This document shows, one piece after another, positions 49,166-62,300 of a stretch of 64,000 nt of DNA. Below the pieces are notes generated by a model, which was not told the origin of the DNA, searched no databases, and worked only from the letters and a program-made list of their open reading frames with translations. This DNA comes from Lateolabrax maculatus. Lineage: Eukaryota; Chordata; Actinopteri; Acropomatiformes; Lateolabracidae. Location: assembly GCA_031216445.1 (NCBI GenBank), contig CM062210.1:4644501-4708500 (forward strand), in the 5' to 3' direction. Positions within the stretch are counted from its first letter, which is position 1, and each line of letters opens with the position of its first letter. The position numbers and the translations under genes were made by a program.

Positions 49166-52100
49166 ACATATCTGTCTGTTAATTATGGAGGCTGCAGCCA
49201 GTCAGTTATGACCATTTGTTAGAAGGAGTTATGGCCTAAAGTGCTGCTAGACATCTTGTGCCATATTTCTCATATTTTGTGAATCATTTAAGCCTCAGGA
49301 GTCACTTTGAATTGCAACACTCAGACACCATTGCATCTGTTTCAAGTTATCTCAGTTGCAGTCGAAACAGGATGGAGAGACCATCACACGACCCACAACA
49401 CCCGATAAACCTTTTTACAAACCAGTTTCCTGAGTAACACAGTGAACCACATCTGAAACCCCTTGTGATATGTAAACAAAATAGATAAACAAAATGTGGT
49501 ATATGGTGACAGCTCTTCGCCCACATGGATGTCCTCTGTGTTGCTGTATGTGCAGTTTGTCTTCAGAAAGACAAAATTGTTTCCTCATCCAGGGATGGAG
49601 GTTAATTCTCTCCAGAGAGGAGAGGTAATTTTAACACGAAGCGCTAAGGTGACACCATCTGGGACAGTGTTGCTATTACATGATGTGCTCAGCCCCAATT
49701 AAATTTTGCCACCTACCGTACATGTGGAAACACACACACACACACAGTGAGACGTCTCAGTAGTGCAGAGACACTATTTCTAGCACCTCCAGCACTCCCT
49801 TGCACACATTTGCTGTTTGATGGCATCTGCAGTGTTGCGTTTAAGGCATTTTAGGGACCGTGTGAAAATTACTGGATTTATATCCTCCCCTAGAAAAACT
49901 GCAACACCCTCCCACTCATTTCTTAACAATTTCAAGCTCAATCACTGCATTATTTCTGCTTCATCCATTGGAAGAAAAGATAGGGTAATGGTGAGCATGT
50001 GTTTTATTATTGGTTAACTCTCTATTATATATTTAACTTTACTGTTGTTCTGTTTAAGTGAGCAATAAAGTGAAGCAGACTGTTTTGCAGGGGGGCACAA
50101 AGTTGAATTTAAGACTTTAATACCACATAAAATGCAATTTAATAGATGTTTCACAGTGATATGAAAGTATGATAGAAAGCCACTAGAGAAGATATGAATT
50201 ATTATTATTATTATTATATCACTTTTTTTCAGTTCTTACCAGCATTTAAAACAACAATTCCTAATAGGATTAATTAAATTAACGCAACGTGGACCAAGAG
50301 CGACAGAAAAATCGTACAAAAAATGATTAATTAATTTAACTTGGTTAAGTTTTTGCTACAATCAACACATGCCCATCATGAGACGATGAGCTTCCTACAG
50401 TAGCTACAGAGTTTTCTACAGGGAACTGCCCCCTGCAGCACAATCCACTGTTGAGACAATCCCATAACACCCTCTATAAAGATTTACCTCTACTGTTTCT
50501 CAAAGTGGACATATTGATCCTACAGCTAGTCGAAAGAAAGCCCCGTTACAGACCTTTATGATCCATGACACACACAAAAAGCATGTTTGATATAATTATT
50601 TAATCCATTTTTTTTTTTTAGTAAATCTTGCAAAAAAAGAATGAAATAAAAATGGGGCACGAAAGCATTTAAAACTTTTTCCTGCTCTGCTTCAGCAGAG
50701 AAAAAATGCATACTGTATCCCCCCAATAATTTTCATACTGTCCCTTAGTTACAGTTACTGACTGAAATGTCTCTTTATACCCACATTTCCCACATTGTAA
50801 AGTCCTGCTCTGCAACAGTTTGCACGAACAGATGACTGCCAAGAAACCATCTGTGATGCTACTGCAGAGTGACATCATATTACTGTAAATCTCTTTCCCC
50901 GCAGGATGTGGTGGTGTGTATCATTTCCCATCAGAGGGGATTATTGATCAAAAGCAGTATTTATAACAGTGTCTACTTCACCTTCTGTTAATGATTCTGT
51001 TACTGTAGTAAAACAACTTGAAACACAAACACGTTTTATTCTCTTGGTTGTTTGTCAGAGAGGAGTGGCCTTAAAAAGGATTGGCCGAGTGGTGGAGGGA
51101 GAACACACGGAGGCCGGAGTAATCTTCACCCAGTGTATGTTTTATCAAAATGAAAATAAAGTAGAAAACAAACTTGCAGCCAGATGGCAGCAGAGCAGCA
51201 CCTGCCAAACACCTCCACCAACTTCCAAAAATGGAGCATCTGCCCCTTGCTTTTAAACAGGAAGTTCCTCCTACAAATAAAGACAAAAACTAACAAAGTT
51301 AGTTCGTAACCAACTGAGGCAATCAAATAAGATTTCTGAGAGGCTGCAGCTTCTCAGCACCCCCTAAAATTAGACATAATAAGAACCATCAGTTAAACTT
51401 AAAACGACCTTCTCCTTTTTTTTTTTACTGAGAATTATATGCGTAGTGCACTAGTATTTGTGGTCAGAAACTTAACTGCAATTAGTTCCACTGTACAGTG
51501 ACACATAAAAGGCACTAGTACAACAGGATGTGTGATTTGGTTATAGCTCTAGGTTATGAAATATTTCTGGTAACTAGAGCTTGGCCTAAATTTTTGGCAG
51601 ATTATTAATTTAATAATGTTTGAAGTACCGTACTTAAGAGAGAGAAAGGGACAGAAGTGGAGACACGAAACAAAAACTGATCATTTGATCAAAAAACCTG
51701 GTGTAACTTTGTATAATTCTCAGGTTTATCAGTGAAGGATATGAACTACATTGCAGACTGGAGTCTAACAGCACACAGTCTCATATGAACGGGTCCATCG
51801 CTGCTTGAATGTGTCCTCTCTGCGCTGCATTATTATAAACTATGATAACCTGATCAGGGGTCCAGGTGTTGTCTCACTTCCTCTTCCTCTCCTGGCAGTT
51901 TTCATGCATTAGCTCAGTGCTCCTGTGACATCCAGCGTCCCTGCCAGCAGGTGACACAGAGGGGAGCTCATTGACATTTGATTCGAGTGTATTAATAAAT
52001 TAATTGAGTAGTTATTTCATTTTACCTACATGTGCTTACATTGCTAAAATAACATCAGCCAAGGCTACGCAACTAGAACTACAGATCCATTGTGCTGTCA

Positions 52101-53089
52101 AAATTAAATAAAAAATAGAACTGCAGAAACTGGAATATGCTTGGCCAGTGTTCAGCCGGCAAACAGGATTAAACGCGGCGTACTAACAACTCAGTCGTTT
52201 TACCTTTGGGGGATTAGCACCATAAGAAGGTCAGAGGCATCAACAGCTACTGTTTGATTGTTGTCTTCAGCTCCACCCACGGCCAACTGCATTTCTGTGC
52301 TTCAGCAATGTCAAGGGCGAAAAAGATTGTTGGAGCTTCCTATGTATAAACTGGTTTCAGGTGACATATGGGCTAATATTTTTTTTTTCTTTTCTGGTAG
52401 GCGTAATTTTTAGTACTTTCCATCAGTGAGTTGGTCAAAAACATGTTTATCCAATAAAATAAAAGTTCTGTGACGCCCACTTTAATTTTAAGGTGTATAG
52501 TTGTGTTTGTGCTCCTACAGGTTTTATTCCCTGTTTGCACTTAATCCCTTGTTCAGCCTGTTTAGTGTCAGTGGAGCAGCAAAAGTCATCACTCCTTAAA
52601 AAATAAATAGGTCTGTCTCCAACTACAGAATAATCTCTTTTAACCACTTTTTAGACTGTTGTGTTCAAGATCATTGCATTGTTAAAAAATGCTCTAGAAA
52701 GAAATGTCTGTCTTTCTCGTGAAGAAATAAAGGATGAGACAGTTGCTACAGTGGAATTATGAAAACTGTAAACAAATGTATTTGCATTAAAAACAGCTTG
52801 AAAGATTCTTGGATTAGCTGGAATATGCATCTTCACAAAGCTGAAAACAGGCTTTTTTGTTGTGTTATGATGATCTTATAGACCATGATGCATTGCTGTA
52901 GATTTAACTACCGTACAGTATATACATTTGTTAAAATTATCTCAACCATAAACATCTACAGCAGTAAAATACAACATACACATTAATGCAGTGGTGATAT
53001 TAATCCAAAAACATCATAATAATAACACCATAATAAAATACTAACAAGGACCATTTTACTGCACAATGAGTCCTTTTACAGTACATTTG

Positions 53090-53225
53090 AGACTTTAAGT
53101 ACATTTTACTATACAATTACTTGTTTTTGAGTACGGAATGCAGGACTTTTACTTGTAGTGGAGTATTTTCACAGTATAAGTGCTTTTACCAAAGTAAAGG
53201 ACCTGAATACTTCCTCCGAGTTGGC
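53090..53225. mobile_element. Family B MITE end fragment
   Basis: gtacggaatgcaggacttttacttgtagtggagtattttcacagtataag..ccaaagtaaaggacctgaatacttcctcc is the family B right end in the opposite orientation to 11,694. It lies 0.5 kb upstream of tfrc. Confidence 0.6.
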
Positions 53226-53449
53226 TTCACCTTTAAGGATGCGTACATGACTGATTGAGAGATGACAAAATTTATTGTGAAAATGTCAGTAGAAATTTCG
53301 AACATGAAAAATATAACATTGAATTCAGTATAAACTTATTGATTTTATATGGTAAATGTTACGTAGATAAATGCATGATAAGATTTCTTTGTGCATTTAA
53401 AGAATACATTAAGACTCTAAAACTTATAAACACTTAAAAAAGTATTTAA

Positions 53450-53699
53450 CCTGTCAATCTGTACTGTGAACTCTTTAAAAAATATATTTTTATCATAATT
53501 TAAATTAATGAAATGTATTTATCCCAATATTTATTATATTATATATATTTTATTTATTATTATAATTTTTATGTATTTATTTAAATTCACATTCTTGTTT
53601 CTTTGTACACCATTATGTTGAAGATGTTTGTATAGTTAAATCTTTTTCATGGCCTGTGACGTAAATGTGTTCTCAATAAAGATATATAAAAAAAAAAAA
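53450..53699 (+). mobile_element. Retroposon-like 3' end with AATAAA and poly(A)
   Basis: AT-rich sequence ending ggcctgtgacgtaaatgtgttctcaataaagatatataaaaaaaaaaaagg: a polyadenylation signal at 53,675-53,680 followed 8 nt later by a 12-nt A run. This is the layout of a 5'-truncated LINE or processed-RNA insertion. It ends about 48 nt before the tfrc TATA-like box. I see no clear target-site duplication, so the call is tentative. Confidence 0.45.
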
Positions 53700-53713
53700 G
53701 GAAAATAAAAAGA

Positions 53714-53804
53714 TAACGTCATGACGTAGGCGGAAGTAGCGCAGCCCTATAAGGACACGGCTGAGCTCTTAGCAGCACGAAGAAGACGCAGGTGCGGCGG
53801 AAAG
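53714..53804 (+). promoter_or_regulatory. tfrc: tfrc proximal promoter and non-coding exon 1
   Basis: In order: a perfect 12-bp palindrome acgtcatgacgt (53,716-53,727), two back-to-back CRE/ATF half sites; an ETS-type site cggaagt (53,731-53,737); a TATA-like ctataagg (53,747-53,754); then a short leader ending gcggaaag|gtgaga, so exon 1 ends at 53,804. Mammalian TFRC promoters likewise rely on adjacent ETS and CRE/AP-1-like elements (established knowledge). Transcription probably starts near 53,775-53,785 (inference). Confidence 0.7.
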
Positions 53805-56367
53805 GTGAGATGACTGACATCCACACACGTTTTATTCCCTCTTGTCTTATAAAAGCAGCTTGTTGTTGAGCTGCTTTGCCGTCCTGCGACACCCGGAGGA
53901 CACCGGACGTGCAGCTAACGAGCTAGCCTTCTCAAAATGATACTGCAGATATTACCTGTCCGCTCCTTTGTGACTGAGGCGACCGCGTTTTCCCTGTAAA
54001 TCCGTATTATTATTATTATTTATTATTATTAGTTATTAATCGACTAAATAACTGGATTTTAATATTTGCTTTTGATATAAAGCGTTTTATTTTGTTTCGT
54101 CTCCTGGTGTACAAATATAGATGAATATTCACGCCCCCCAAAAATGTAAAATTTAAAATAAATCTGATGTTTAGGCATTAAAAACAATCAAAATGTGTCT
54201 GGAGGAAATGTTTATTCTCACTTAGACAGGAAGAGATCACATGTCTCCTAACCTTATGTAACCATTTCTCAACGGTTTTTTTTCCTCCACACACATAACT
54301 CTTTATTTCATTATATTTTGTTAATTTGAAAACTAATAATAATAATAAAATGTGTGCACTTGATATTTTAACTTTATCACCAGGGTTTGGTTGGACAGTG
54401 TGACAGGCCTGATGATTCATGATGACAAAAAAACCCTGAGTAATAGAGCTTACTGATCATTTTCATAACCATTTCAGTCATATTTAAAGCAAAAATGCAA
54501 ACATTTGCCTGTTTCAGCATCTAAAATGTGTAGATTTGTTATAATAATAAACTGAATATTTGCATAGTGATGCTTTTGTGTGTTACCTCATTCTAAAGGG
54601 AATATTTATTTAGGTGTTAGACTGTAATAGGATAAAAAAATACTATGCAACTATTCTAATAATTAAGTTATTAAATGAAAAAGCATCCCCCAGTGTCAGC
54701 CTCTTAAATGTGAGAACGTTCTTATTTTCACTTATTTATATCACTTTTAAATGTAATATCTTTAGGTTTTGGCCTGTTGGTCAGACAAAACAAGCAATTT
54801 GAATATTCTGGCTTTAGGACATTGTGTTGGGAATTTTGCACTATTTTCTGACGTTTGATAGACCAAATGATTAATAGATAAATAATCTGCAGATTAATTA
54901 ATAATGACGTTGATGATTAATTGCAGCCCTACTGGAGACACTGCGCTTAAATGGCCTCAAACATAATTTCTGTACAGAAATTATAGTTAATATCAGCCTG
55001 GCTGATGTTTCTATTGGGCTGTTATCAGCAAAAACACAAGGCCGAGTTTAGATCCTGTGCAGACTTTCTCTTGGGGCATGACTGAGCTTTTCAGGCTCAA
55101 TTCAATTCTGTTTTCAGTTTCTGCCCAGTGACGAGAGGGGAAATAAACTTCATGAGCCAAAGTCAATGTGGACACGAGCCCCCTTTTCCCATTTTTATGT
55201 CGTTTTCTTCACTAAATGATTGTATGGAGTCTGGACGCAGATCAGTGTATTTCCTGCTTTTGCTAGACCGGTTGGCTTGTTGCATCAGTCACCTCCTATA
55301 AGGAAGAGCACTTAACCCAAAAGTCTTTAGGGGGGAGCTGTGGGCTGTCAGTTGGAGCAGACAGCGTTTCACAGGCTCAGACTGACGCCTGAGCGTAGTC
55401 TGCGTCTGACATGTTTGCAAATGAAACAAAGGTATCGTTAAGATGGGGAAACAACACCTAAAGGTCACGCCCACTAGGTGTTAAAACCGTCTCTGTTATG
55501 CAATTATCTGTGTGTAAAGTGAAGGTCAAAGCAGTTCCTGGATGTCATTTGAGACGTTTGAAATGTTCCGCTGAGACTGGTTGAATATATCATTCATAAT
55601 TGATTAAACGTCGTTCTGCTCCTGTTTTGTTGTTTCTTTGTGATGTCCGTTGCCTTTACAATCCATTGGATTATTTGATGTGAATTTGCTCATATTTGCC
55701 ATATCATCATGCAGAGAAATGGTAAAAACTCACAATTCCTTAAAACCCAGAGGTCTAAAGCTAATGTCTTCAAATAACTTGTTTTATCGAAAACCAAAAG
55801 ACATTCAGTTTACATTTATATCAAACAGAGAAAAGCAGAAAACCCTCATAATGGAGACACTGGAACCTGAGAGTTTTGGCATTTTTGCTGAAAAAATAGC
55901 ACAGAAATGGATGAATAACAATGTACAGTAGTAAGGCTGGGCAACGTGGAAAATCTGACAGGAAGGTTTGTTTTGTCACATTTCAGCAAATTGAAAACCA
56001 GACAAATCAAAGTTTATTTAATGAATGGATGAAAAAACTGTTTAAAAATCCAATATTGCCATAAATCAGTGCAGCAAAACATACACAAACAAACATACTT
56101 TGTACTATATATAAAATAATGTGTATAGAAAGTGTTTTCAATGCTGCTTGACCTGTTGGGGTTTCAGCCTCAGTGAATAACAGCCTGTTTACAGAGAAAA
56201 CACTCTACCCTGCAGACCTACAGGAACAGTCGCAACTCTGTTAGAAACCTGACTCACCACACGTCCTTTCCCCTCCTCATCCTCTTCACCCCCCCCCCCC
56301 CACCAGCTTTCCGTCTGCTTTTGCTCGCTTAATTTGCCACTCACAACCTCATCTGCTCTGTTTTCAG
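53805..56367 (+). other. tfrc: tfrc intron 1
   Basis: 2.56-kb intron between the non-coding exon and the exon carrying the ATG. It has family D repeat pieces at 54,440-54,550, 54,765-54,935 and 55,690-55,990, and a poly-C run at 56,288-56,301 shortly before the acceptor. No coding block is seen. Confidence 0.65.
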
Positions 56368-56383
56368 AATAATAACAGCAACA

Positions 56384-59300
56384 ATGGATCGAGTGAGGTC
56401 AGCGTTCAACAGCGTGGTGAGTGTTTGACTTTTTACACTTTGTGTTACATGTTTTTTTTTTATTATTATTATTTTTGTATCTGGAGTGAAGGGATATCAA
56501 CTGGTTAAATGGACAATAAGACGTTGTGCTCCATTTTGCAACTTTTACCAATAATTAGGCCTTTGTAAGCCGTCCTCCCATGCAGCTGTGGGATCAGACA
56601 CACATTGCTGTCATAGTTTTCACTCTTATCTCTCTCCCTCCTAGTTTAAAAGTGAGCGGTACAGCAGGTTCACTCTGCAGCCGGCGGAAGACGGAGAAAG
56701 ACACGTCGACGTCAGACTGTCCGATGACCCCTCAGATGACGCCACAGAGGCCGGGGGCTCTCCGAGCTTCAGGCCGGCCGCTCTGCATCAAAGCCGCCGT
56801 AACGTTTGCTACCTGGCCCTGGGAACCCTGCTGATATTTATCATCGGTAGGATCATCGTTTTTTTTCTAAATGCTCAATATTTAACATGATGTTTGGGCT
56901 AAAACTAACAATTATATTAACTTTTTTTATTAATCTGACAGTTATTTTATAAACGAATTAGGTCAGAAAGTTGTGAAAAATGCCCCTTGCTATTTCTCTG
57001 AGGCCTAGTTGCTGTTTTTAAATGTCTTGTTTGGGCCAACCATCAGTCCAAACCCCAAAATATTCACCGGCAACCATGTCATTGTTGTCACAGTGTTTGA
57101 AGGCACCTTAAAGCAGACCTGCAGGGATGTGGTCCAGTTTCTTGGTGTTGGTAATTTTATCAGTGGAGTTAGAAAGCTTTTTTTTTTTTTTCAGTTCTTG
57201 TGTCTTTGTACCATTTGTCCTCCAGGCTACCTGGTTGGCTACATCAGCCACCATAAACCTCGGGTGGTGCCGGTTAACGGTGGCACAGAACTGGTGAGTA
57301 CGTCAGCTCCAGTTGCCCCAGTTGCCCCAGTTGCGCCAGCTCCAGTTGCCCCAGTTGCGCCAGCTCCAGTTGCCCCAGTTGTGCCAGCTTACAAAGTTCA
57401 GATGGACTGGAAGGACGTCACCGAACTCCTCACGCAGAAACTCACCAGCCAGGCCTTCGACAAAACCCTGAGGTACACCGCTCATGTGCACACCTAAAAA
57501 TCAATCTTATGTGGTCGTATTGAAGGTGAAAGAGAACACACCTTGCCCTACAAGCACCCAACAATCAAACAAACCAACTGCCAATTCATTAATAAGTAAA
57601 TGATCCCAGTTAAAAGGTAAATCCTATGTTACAGTGTCAGTGTTTTGTACCAGCCAGGCACAGCTTTGTTCTGAATAGCCTCCAGGCTTCCTGTGAGAGG
57701 GAGAGGAATCATAAATATGAGTTAACTGGATGAGGAGGATCAGAGAACATTTTATTTTTAGAGTATTACACTGCAAACACTCAGAGAATACAAACGAGAC
57801 AGGGAGAGGTTATAATGAGTGTGGTTATGTAAGAGAGGATATGCAGGGAGTTTATTCGACAGAAGGGGAGCTGTACACCCAAAATATTGTTGTTCATTTT
57901 TTTTAATGAAATCTTGGAAGAGTCGAATAAATAACTGGCATCAAGATGACGTAAGGGAGTATACGGAGCAATAAGACTTTTCGATGTAGTGAGGAACCAG
58001 TCAAAACCCAAACCCATCAGGACAGGTGTTAATATGATCAAATGACTTTGATCTTGTAAAGAGAAAAGCACATTGCAGTAGTTGATTGTGGATATTTATA
58101 AAAGGATAAACAAGGATTTTGGCGTCTAAATTGTAATTGAATCAAGAATGAATTGACGGTCATGGTATAATCACCTTTAATCTGAACTGTTCAGGGAAGC
58201 ACAGGCCATATAGTACAATATGTTTATTTAATTGTTCATGTGACATTTATGTTGTCTGTTTATTTATGTGTGCCACCACAAATGGAAAGTTACAGTGTCG
58301 CTATTTGATAGGGGAAAAAATAAACCTGTAGACTGATCTGCAAACCCACAAACTGTCCTGTAGTTATTCTAAATGAGTTGTGCGTAGTCATTGTGGGAAG
58401 ACTTTCATTGCAAAGCTCGGTATCTGTCATTTTGAAAGAGTTTTCCATAAAACAAGAGGTTTGTGCTTAGTAAAATTAGGGATGACATTTCAAATAAAAC
58501 AGAGTATGTGTTCATAAGAAAGGTTATGAGTCATCTGTGGGCCTTTTTTTTTGTTGTTTTTTTCCTCAGAAGTGGTTGAACTGCACAGAAGTCATTTTAA
58601 AAGACTGAACTGAGACAAATATGGCAGAAAATTTTGATTTTGTTTCTCTGCAGGGACTTTGATCTGCCGAAACGTTCAGCAGGAAGTGAGGAAGATATGA
58701 ATGTAGCAAATCGCATCTTTGACGAATTCAAGAAACAGGAGATGGATCCCTGGACTGACCTCCACTACGTTCAGCTGCAGACGCCAGACAGGTTGGTGAA
58801 ACACACTTTTTACACCACTTTTCCACTTCCTTGGACCTTATGGCTGTTCTTGATGGCTGTTTATCTTCTAACTGTAAAATGCTCTGAATGTAAGATCTAA
58901 TGCTTTATTTTACGGGTCTGTAATTTCCTAATAATTATTTTCTAATTTTTTAACCTCTGCAATCGTTCGTATTGGGAAATGGGGCCCATTTAAAATATAG
59001 GATTGCCAACTAAATAAAAACAAATAAATTATATTGTAACAACCTTTTGTCTTGTTATTGGCAGCAAGCGTCCAAACCGTGTCCTCTTTGGTTCAGATGT
59101 CTTCGAGCCTACAGGGTATCTGGCCTACAGTGCCACTGGGAAAGTTGAGGCAAGTTAAAACAGTCACATATTTATAGTCAAATCTTAAGATTTCTTGGGA
59201 CGCTTTTCGAACGTAGCGACCCGTCGTGACTGGTGTTTGTGTTCGTAGGGAAAGCTGGTTTACGGCAACTACGGCCGTCAGGAGGATCTGGACGTTCTGC

Positions 59301-62300
59301 AGAAGAAGAACGTTGAGCTGAAAGGCAGCGTGGTGCTGCTCCGAGCTGGAAAGATCAGTTTTGCAGAGCAGGTACGTGCTGATTTGACCCCTTCATAATG
59401 CCTAATATCACTCTTTTTTTGTTTTTGTTTTTCAGGACCTTAACTAGAAGTCATTCATGTTTCTGATTGTGTTTCTTCAGGTGGATAATGCTGCCACGAA
59501 GGGGGCCTCTGCTGTTCTAATCTACCCTGACATTGAAGAGTACAAGTATCTTGCAGACACGGCACTCTACGGACATGTACGTTTGCACACATAACTGTGG
59601 CCATAGTAGGTTTGTAGCATGTCTTAAAAAGGTGTGGTATGGTCTTGTGTCTTGATTTTTGGGTGTGTCTCCAATTCAGGTCCATCTGGGTTCAGGCGAC
59701 CCCTACACCCCTGGATTCCCTTCGTTCAACCATACCCAGTTCCCCCCGACTCAGTCCTCTGGGCTTCCCAAAATCCCGGCCCAGACCATCACCGCCAACA
59801 TGGCTTCAACTCTTCTACAGTAAGGACAAACAAACAAACAAACAAACAAGCGTAAATACTAATTATATAATCCACCTTGCCTCCTTTTCCAGACTTTTAT
59901 GGCAAAGTTTTCAAACTTATACACAAAATTAAACTTTCCACTTTTTGTTCATCGGTACACTTGAATATTTCAGGGTTTCTTCGAGATGTTTATGGAACAT
60001 TAAAACTCTTAAATGAGTATAATTTGTACAGTACAAAAGTAAAAACATTGCTCACTTCCACTTCACCCAACTCATACAGCTCACATAAGCAGTTTCCTCC
60101 TGAATGTTTTTGTTTAATCCACATAAACACCTTATTTATTGTTTCATCTGCCATTTTAATTAGACCATAGAATAATGTATTTTATGCATCTTTACATATT
60201 TCTTTTGGACAGTTTTTCTTTCATGATATCTTTCACTCCAAAGAATGAACTTTGGTCACAGAAATAATTATTTTCTGGAGTTTAAAAAAAATGTTTTTTT
60301 TTTTTGTGACTCTCTTAAAGTAAATAAATTTGCCAAATTGGCTGAATAAACTGGAAAATGGGGCCACAGCGGTAAAATGTTCCTCTGCTGTCTGTCTCTA
60401 TCCTCTCTAGGAAAATCGGTGGTCCTGAACCAGATGCAAGCAGTGGTTTTAAAGGCGGCTTCAGTTCGCTGGCCTACAGACTGGGAGGCAGCGAGAACAT
60501 CACTGTGGAGGTGAACAACGTGCTGGTCAGCAGGGCGATCAACAACGTGTTTGGAGTCATCAAAGGATTCACTGATCCTGGTAAAACTGACTTTTCTCTC
60601 TCCTCTAATCATCTGCAGCAGGATTATCTTTTCTTCCTTGTACGTGAATATTTGTGTTTATGTTTTCATGTGTGAATCTGCAGATCGCTACGTTGTACTG
60701 GGAGCTCAGAGAGATGCCTGGGGTAACGGATACGCCAGGGCCACTGTTGGCACTTCAGTACTGATAGAGCTGGCCAAGGCTGTTCACAAGATGGTGGAGA
60801 ACGGTAACAAATATTACATACTACACACTGTATACTCACAACATTAACATGACACGATCAGTGGAGTTCAAGGCAACTATAAAGGATGAAAAACTAGTGA
60901 TGTTAGTTTCTCCTCTACTGTTGTAGTTTGTAGCAACTGTCCAAGGATTAGCTGAATAATAAGATTTTGTTGTTTGTTTTCTGTTTTCTTGTAGTTTGTT
61001 TGTGCGATTAATGAGAAGCTTGTCTTAAGCAATATTTAAATGCCAGTGCTGGGGGACTGCATTTTTTTTGTTACTATCCCTCCACTGCAGCTCAGCACAG
61101 AAACACTGTCCAGGTTAAAAAAAAAAAAAAAAAAGTATAACAATAAGACTTTAACTATAGAAGATATCCACTTGATCACAGATTTTACAGACAAACTTGC
61201 TCTTCTGGAAAACATTTTGGCACAAAATGAGGAATGTGGATTTTTTCCCCCAATAATTTATATTGGAAGCACTTTAGGAATGTTGTTATTATTTCTGTTC
61301 AATTTGCTCCATGTTGTTTTCACTATTTCCAATCTTCTGGTATCAGAAACACTCACAGTTGTTTCTCTGTAGCTGCTGTAGCCTTGATATGCAGTTACAT
61401 TTTTGAGAAAACACACATCTGTTATGTATAAAGGAAACTTTAGTATCACAGTGTTTGTTTGCTGTTGTAGACTCTGTTACAGTGTGGTTGTGTGTGTGTG
61501 TGTGTGTCTGTAGGTGCTGCCGTTTATTTTTCTGCACAACATTAATTTCCCCCGTGACGCTCTTAAGGACAAGCGGTATAGATAATGGATGGTAAACATC
61601 AAAGTTATGTTTTTATGTTTTTTTTTTCTTCAGATGGGTTCAGGCCCAGGAGAAGCCTGGTGTTTGCAAGCTGGAGTGCCGGAGAGTACGGGAGTGTTGG
61701 CGCCACCGAGTGGTTGGAGGTAGAAACTAAATTGCTTTAATCTGGACATAAAAAGAAGAAGAAAATTTCTGCTGTACTACAAATGTTCTTGAACATGTCT
61801 GTGTTTGATTTTTTCAGGCTTATATGTCCTCTATTGACAGACGTGTTATCACCTACATAAGCCTGGATGGAGTTGTCATGGGTTAGTACAGTTCACACAT
61901 GCAGTTTCTCTCTGTACTCAGATGTTTTTAAGTGATTGTCAGCTGACTGAGTTTATCTCCTCACAAGGTCGCGGGAGCTTTGTGGCCTCAGCAAGTCCGC
62001 TGCTCTACAGCCTCCTTGAGGGCACCATGAAAGGGGTAACAGCTCCACGCTTAATGCTGATCCGCTTCTGTACAAACCTGTAGTGTTTGTATTCACTTCA
62101 ATTTGTTTCGTCCATGCAGGTGAAGAGTCCTCTTGGTTCTGGCTCTGTTTACGATATGGTGGGAAAAAGCAAATGGGAGGCCAATGCGTAAGTATATAAA
62201 CAGTGTGTGAAGTCAGGTTTTCTCCTGAAGTTTCTTTGTCTGCCAAACGTTGTCTACTACATCTATTTCAGTCATTTTGTCAGGACAGTTTAGGCACATT

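Larger units (their letters stand above)
47200..53700. other. Intergenic region between divergent sh3kbp1 and tfrc
   Basis: No gene is recognised on either strand. It contains a short family D piece (about 47,500-47,595), a partial family C element (48,885-49,165), a family B end (53,090-53,225) and a retroposon-like 3' tail (about 53,450-53,699). The remaining sequence is AT-rich and shows no splice-compatible coding blocks that I can identify. Confidence 0.6.

Noticed and set aside
49817..50017. 66-codon frame in the intergenic region
   Set aside because: No domain, no splice-linked partners and no recognisable family.
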